64,000 nucleotides of DNA from Rugalucina vietnamica (Eukaryota > Mollusca > Bivalvia > Lucinida > Lucinidae), in the NCBI GenBank assembly GCA_964017185.1, contig OZ024870.1, positions 56,236,312 through 56,300,311 on the forward strand, read 5' to 3'. How positions within the stretch are numbered: the first letter of the stretch is position 1; the number at the start of each line of letters is the position of its first letter. The notes beneath the pieces were generated by a model. It worked only from the letters and a program-made list of their open reading frames with translations, made no database searches and had not been told where the DNA came from. A program made the position numbers and the translations under genes. Positions 59,134-64,000 of the stretch are shown here, in pieces.

Positions 59134-59396
59134 CATTACGAAAACATGCCCATGTAATATACAGGGATTTTTAAGCAGTAAAGAAAATGAAAATTCCACT
59201 ATTAAATTAATCAAAACATTATTATGGGTACACGTTAGAACCACCTCCGCGATGCGGTTCTGACGAGTACCGGCCACAATCTATGTTTTGGAACAAAAAT
59301 AAGAAAAATAAATAAACCCCTGTAAATGCCAGTTTTGCTATATAAAAGTGGGATAATATAAGGGGGTATTCATTACATGGATATGTTTGCATGATG
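59134..59396 (+). mobile_element. Family B MITE, copy 10
   Basis: Near full length; central hairpin around CCTCCGCGATGCGG. Confidence 0.8.
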
Positions 59397-59763
59397 TAAT
59401 GCTAGCACACCTTGGTTCGGAATTTAAGAATCAGATCAGATCCAACACAAAGCATGCTGCTCAGCCACAGAAGATGACCAGAGTTTCAAAATTTCAAATA
59501 AAAAGAGACCGTAAAAACAAGTGCTGTTATCAGCTGCATAGTGATTTTGTATAGGTGATAAGTGGTTTTATCCATAGGAAAAATGCATTTTTTTCACGAC
59601 ACAGCTTATTGATACCCTCTGAATCCCACTTTCTTTTATATAAATTATTTTGCATGAATATTATTTACAATAAGATATGCATAAAACAAAAGCTGCGCAT
59701 AGGCATTAATTTTGTATTCAAATTCATTGTAGGACAAAATGATAAACTGCTTCATTTATAAAT
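59397..59763. other. No clear feature
   Basis: 59440-59610 weakly resembles a very worn family A MITE. Confidence 0.3.
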
Positions 59764-59999
59764 GAGCCGCCTCGTGGGAAAACCCGAACAATCTGCATAT
59801 GCGAAAACAAAGCCGCAGATCAGCTTCGCGGTAACCGCGAAGCTGATCAGCGCCTTTGTTTTCGCTTCTCGGATAGTACAATTCCTCTTCTACTTAAATC
59901 CGAAATTTCAAGCTTCTAGCTCTTTTCTATGCTTGTGCAGGCCGGTTTGTGTCAGACCTGTTCGGAAACCACATTGTTGGTTTTCCCACGAGACGGCTC
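59764..59999 (-). mobile_element. Family A MITE, copy 19
   Basis: One of the best-preserved copies, starting GAGCCGCCTCGTGGG, flanked by AAAT. Confidence 0.9.
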
Positions 60000-60898
60000 A
60001 AATGTTTAAAATACAAGTCTTAAATCATTTCAAAAACATGAAAAATGGTTGTAAAGAAGGTCTACTTTGATTGAAATGGATTTGTCTGTCGTACATCAGT
60101 TAATGTTTTGATATATACAGTGGCGAAGCCAGTTACACAAATAATTTTTGTCACAGGTTTTCTTCGCTTAACTATACTGAGTCATAGGAAAATTTTTGCA
60201 GTAAATTTGACAGACTCTATTTAAAAAAGCTTCTATTAAAGCCTGCTACTTGCCTTGATATTACAAAATGAGCTTCTGTGCGAAGGTAGTTTCAAAATTT
60301 AAAACAGTATTGAATTGGCTACACTGACCAAGATTTTTGAAATATATAAATGGCACCATTAGTTTTTTGATTAATGGTGGTAGCAGAAAGATGTTGCCAG
60401 TGATTAAAAGCTCGAAACACTAGTCTAAAAAAATTCTGATATCTCCAGAAATAAGAGGTCAATTTCAGAATTTATCAACCCCTTTTCCTTTGACAATAAC
60501 AAAGAATGGGGATAATATTCTGACACCACCAGATATGATGTGTTTGTTTTTTACCTGTAAATGTTAGGTATCATTTACTCAAAACTGTTGCGGTTGATTT
60601 TGAAGCTACAATGCCTTAAAAGATCAAAAGGGATTTGGTATGCTGCATTCTTTGATAAAATCCCTTTAAAAGATGGATCCAGTGTAAAATGTATGGTCAT
60701 GCTTTGTACCCATACAAGATGTACATTATGAACCACAAAATCTGTCGTTTTTTGATTTGGTCATGTTGGTAGGTAGACATACTACTGTGCATTCATTATC
60801 ATGTACATCTGTGTTTCTATGTGTTGTTTTTCAGGTTTCTCTCTTGAAAATTTGTCATTTCGAATCTCATACCTGTCAGTGTTACAAGTACATCATAC
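60000..60898. other. No feature recognised
   Basis: No coding or repeat structure seen. Confidence 0.4.
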
Positions 60899-61172
60899 CA
60901 TTACGAAAACTTGCCCATGCAATATACAGATTTTTTTTTCCGTAAAAAAAATGAAAATTTCATCAGAAATATTTTGATATTTTTCTTATTTTTGCTCAAA
61001 ACATAGATTGTGGGTACACGGTAGAACCGCCTTGCCGAGGCGGTTCTAACGAGTACCCACAATCTATGTTTTAGAGCAAAAATAAAAATAGGTATACCCC
61101 TGCATACCCCAGTTTTGCTATATAAAAGTGGGGTTTACGGGGGTAAACATTTAACGGACATGTTTTCCTGAT
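60899..61172 (+). mobile_element. Family B MITE, copy 11
   Basis: Close to the apparent family consensus; central hairpin GCCTTGCCGAGGCGG. ATACCA occurs at both edges. Confidence 0.88.
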
Positions 61173-61386
61173 ACCATGTATAAGCTCAAATGACATTGTT
61201 ATTGATGCTAGGAAGCGTGAAGCCAAACTCGCTATATAGACCACGTGTGGTAAAAAGGCAATTTACATGATCCTCCCCGAGGATTACTCTCACGCAACTT
61301 TTAATACTGTTGTCGGTATAGATTTTCTCTGACGACGGCAAACCACGCACTCTAGAAAGCCGGAATATCAAAGAAATAAACACAAT

Positions 61387-61446
61387 TCTCTCTCTCTGTC
61401 TGTCTGTCTGTCTGTCCGTACGTCCGTCTGTCTGTCTGTCTCTCTA
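61387..61446. repeat. TCTG microsatellite
   Basis: TC and TCTG/TCCG units with a few interruptions. Confidence 0.9.
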
Positions 61447-61458
61447 AGTGTATACTGT

Positions 61459-62010
61459 ACAAAAGTGAAAGCGACACACTCAATTTTTCATGAATATTTG
61501 CCCTTGGTTTTATCATGAAAACTTGCCCATGTAATAAACAGATACTTTTTTAGCTTTAAAAATTGAATTTTTTCAGCTGAAGAATGTTGAGATTTTTCTT
61601 ATTTTTGCTCAAAACATAGATTGTGGGTTCTAACGAGTACCCACAATCTATGTTTTGGAGCAAAAATAAGAAAAATAGGTATACCTCTGCATACCCCAGT
61701 TTTGCTGTATAAAAATGGGGTTCAAGGGGGTATATAATACACGGACATGTTTTCCTGATGTTCATTTAATCGTTAAACATTTCAAAAAAGTGAAAACGAC
61801 ACACTAGATTTTTCATGAATATTTGCCCTTGGTTTCATTTAATCGTTAAAATTTCAAAAAAGTGAAAACGACACACTCAATTTTTCATGAATATTTGCCC
61901 TTGGTTTCATTTAGTCGTGAATCATTTCAGAAAAGTGAAAACGACACACTCGATTTTTCATGAATATTTGCCCTTGGTTTCATTTAATCGTTAAACATTT
62001 CAAAATACGT
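61459..62010. repeat. 72-bp tandem array split by a MITE
   Basis: Units carry CGACACACT and TTTTTCATGAATATTTGCCC with a period of about 72 (61799, 61871, 61943). One partial unit lies left of the family B MITE at 61511-61760. Confidence 0.85.
61511..61760 (+). mobile_element. Family B MITE, copy 12
   Basis: Well preserved, but the hairpin loop is deleted so that GTGGGTTCTAACGAGTACCC joins directly. Inserted inside the 72-bp array. Confidence 0.85.
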
Positions 62011-62811
62011 AAGCATTTCATTCTTTGGCTATAGTCTGCACTTAATTGGCTACACAATTGGCCATATCAGTTGAGAAGTGCATGTAATTTAGCTCGCCGA
62101 AATGAGCGCAAGACATTGCCAGTGGATGGTTCCATCATTTTATTTGTTCATTTCGGCGTGTTGACTATATTCGCTTTGGCAGGAACGAACTTAGTTGTAC
62201 CCAAACATTAAAATGTTTTAAATGTTTCACAATGAAATGAAAGAAGGGACAGAAGTTCATGTCAGAATATATGTGTAGCGTAACGTTTTCCTGTTTGTTC
62301 AGTATATCTGCAATTGAAAACCTAGGTCCATCGGTTCAAGGTAATGTATAGTGGCGCTTATTAGAACATTTTTGGTTCCCTGGTGTGCAGGTACATGTAG
62401 GTATAGCTTCGGTGTTGACTTTTAAGCAAAACCATCAGTATAATTTGTTATTGTCATTATGCGCATTTCCGTAACAGGTCTGTCCAGAAATAACACTTAT
62501 GAAGCATTGTTGACCTGTTGTTGACCACAATTATATTCCAAGCATGTTCTACTTACGATATAAATGATCTTAAATGACCAACATACGATAATTTGTTAAA
62601 CCAATGACTTATTGTGTAGCGGTTTTGATTCCGTGGTGAACAACAGGAATAATTGATTGTCCTATGAGGTAGGCGACCTAGATTGTTTTCTTATGCTAGA
62701 AGTTGTCGCATGCTTTTGAGTAATAATATATTGATGGTGGATTTTCTTGTTTATTCCTCAGATAGCACGTTTTACTCAACGCTATTGTATCAGTCTTATT
62801 AAAGTATCAGT
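62011..62811. other. No feature recognised
   Basis: No structure seen before the phased array begins. Confidence 0.4.
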
Positions 62812-64000
62812 CACACCAGGCGAACGGACGTCAAACGGGTTAAGTCCGTTGGTGTCCGTTGGCATCCGTTCCTTATCCGGTGAACCCGTTCCGTGTCCGT
62901 TGATGTCCGTTTTACCCGTTGGTGTCCGTTGACAAGTTTTGTGCATGTTCAAAACTTGGAACGGGTTCCAACGGGTTAGACCGGATAAATGAATCCGTTG
63001 GGCGTCCGTTGGTTGTCCGTTAGCTGTGCGTTGGTATCCGGTTTGCCCGGTAATTATCCGTTCTACTTTCGGTAGTCATCCGGTAGATACCCGTTCGCGT
63101 CAGGTCGAAAGTGGTGGCCAACGGACGACTAACGGACATGTAACGGTTAAAACGGTCTGGAACGGACGGGGACCGTTTGCTAAACGGACAACAACGGACA
63201 GGGAACGTTCAAGTAACGAATATAAGCTCTGTTTCATGTGATCGAACCAATTGACTCCTCCGCCAGCAAGGTATAGCCACGCCCACCCCTATTTCCTTAG
63301 ACAAACATTGTGTTTTTGCACCTATATTTACCTGTAAAAAGCACGTGTTGGTTTGTTTGTCTAACCCACGTGTTGTCTAACCGTCATTGACCGTTAGCTA
63401 ATGTGCAGATTTGAATGGTCAATAGAAAATGAATATTAATGATGGGTGGTTTGACGGAGGACTCAATTACCTCAATCTTAAAAGATGCGACTTGCCCAAT
63501 CCTACACTCATTTTATTTCTATCACTTTGTGTGTTAGGACATTCTGGAATATATAATATTAGTTGAATAAAATATTAGTGCAATGGACTGTCGTGTAAGA
63601 GCCGGCCTTGAGTACCAAGCAGCGCTGATCCAGGCTGAGATAGACCTGCTTGGGGTCAGTATTGATGAGCATGAACTGGCCAGTCAGGGTAAGAAGAGAC
63701 GAAGGCGGCGATGGTGGTGTAGAGCCTGGTTAAGCCCAGAAAGGAGGACACTTTGGTCTCTATGACCAACTAATGACAGAACTTCGGCGGGAGGACCAGA
63801 AAGCCTTCGACTAGCCTTTTGGTGGCATCGTGACGTTCTGAGCACAATTTTTCTTGCCTGAGTATTGATACCCGTTTCATCCGTCACGTGACCGTTTAAA
63901 CACGTTCGTTAACCGTTAGACGACCGTTTTGCCCGTTTCTCGTGCGGTTCATGTTCGTTCTGTCCGGTATACATCCGTTCCTCATCCGGTAATATCCGTT
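62812..64000 (+). mobile_element. PIF/Harbinger-like element, right end cut
   Basis: Starts near CAGTCACACCAGGCG. 62840-63215 is an array of CCGTT or its inverse repeating about every 10 bp (e.g. ends at 62850, 62860, 62870, 62890, 62901, 62911). A transposase remnant follows, then a second CCGTT array from 63885 running off the window. Probably an internally deleted, non-autonomous copy. Confidence 0.65.
63583..63830 (+). pseudogene. Harbinger (HARBI1-like) transposase start, broken
   Basis: From ATG 63583 one frame reads to a stop at 63765 and includes RRRRRWWCRAWLSPERR. From about 63750 the adjacent frame continues the family pattern (FGLYDQLMTELRREDQKAF) before a TAG near 63817. The pattern of basic residues, WW, WL..ER, G.YD.L, ELR.ED is that of the N-terminus of HARBI1-type nucleases. 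One frameshift separates the halves, and the catalytic DDE domain is absent because the element's second array begins at 63885. Assignment is from memory of the family. Confidence 0.55.

Overview
The window is animal nuclear DNA, most likely from a bivalve or a related marine mollusc. It carries one intron-rich protein gene with GT-AG introns, a Ty3/gypsy LTR retrotransposon, tRNA-derived SINEs, tails of non-LTR retrotransposons, and a dense, nested population of MITEs, foldbacks and minisatellite-bearing repeats. The repeats that begin AGCTCACCTGAGC and end in a short hairpin, and those bounded by GAGCCGC, are of kinds I associate with bivalve genomes. That assignment is recollection; no search was run.

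Layout. 1-6543: a young Gmr1-like Ty3/gypsy element whose 5' LTR is cut by the window edge. Its pol order is protease, integrase, reverse transcriptase, RNase H, which is copia-like. 6707-10935: a SINE split by a 4-kb foldback built from degenerate ~170-190-bp units. 11-22.5 kb: gene-free repeats, including a solo LTR of the same retrotransposon, a tRNA-Ser/Leu-like SINE with a 12-bp target duplication, LINE tails, and a TA-flanked TIR element.

22.7-47.2 kb: a BBS12 gene (Bardet-Biedl chaperonin-like protein 12) on the + strand. Nine exons are well supported (22866-47181) and one short first exon is tentative. Exon 4 has 609 codons, most of them a charged low-complexity insertion. All nine introns carry repeats, and intron 9 (11.6 kb) also holds a segmental duplication and a second copy of the foldback.

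47.2-64 kb: repeats only. There is a three-level nest (a GAGCC MITE split by a 4.7-kb CACACCG-ended element, itself split by a GGGACCAA foldback with a 9-bp target duplication). There is a mariner-like MITE inside another MITE, and a tandem array interrupted by a MITE. At the right edge is a PIF/Harbinger-like element with a frameshifted transposase start and subterminal arrays of a CCGTT motif repeating about every 10 bp.

How the parts relate. BBS12 is the only host gene I can support. The retrotransposon provides Gag and Pol for itself. Most other elements look non-autonomous and would depend on transposases encoded elsewhere. Most short ORFs are translations of these repeats. All family names come from reading motifs by eye.
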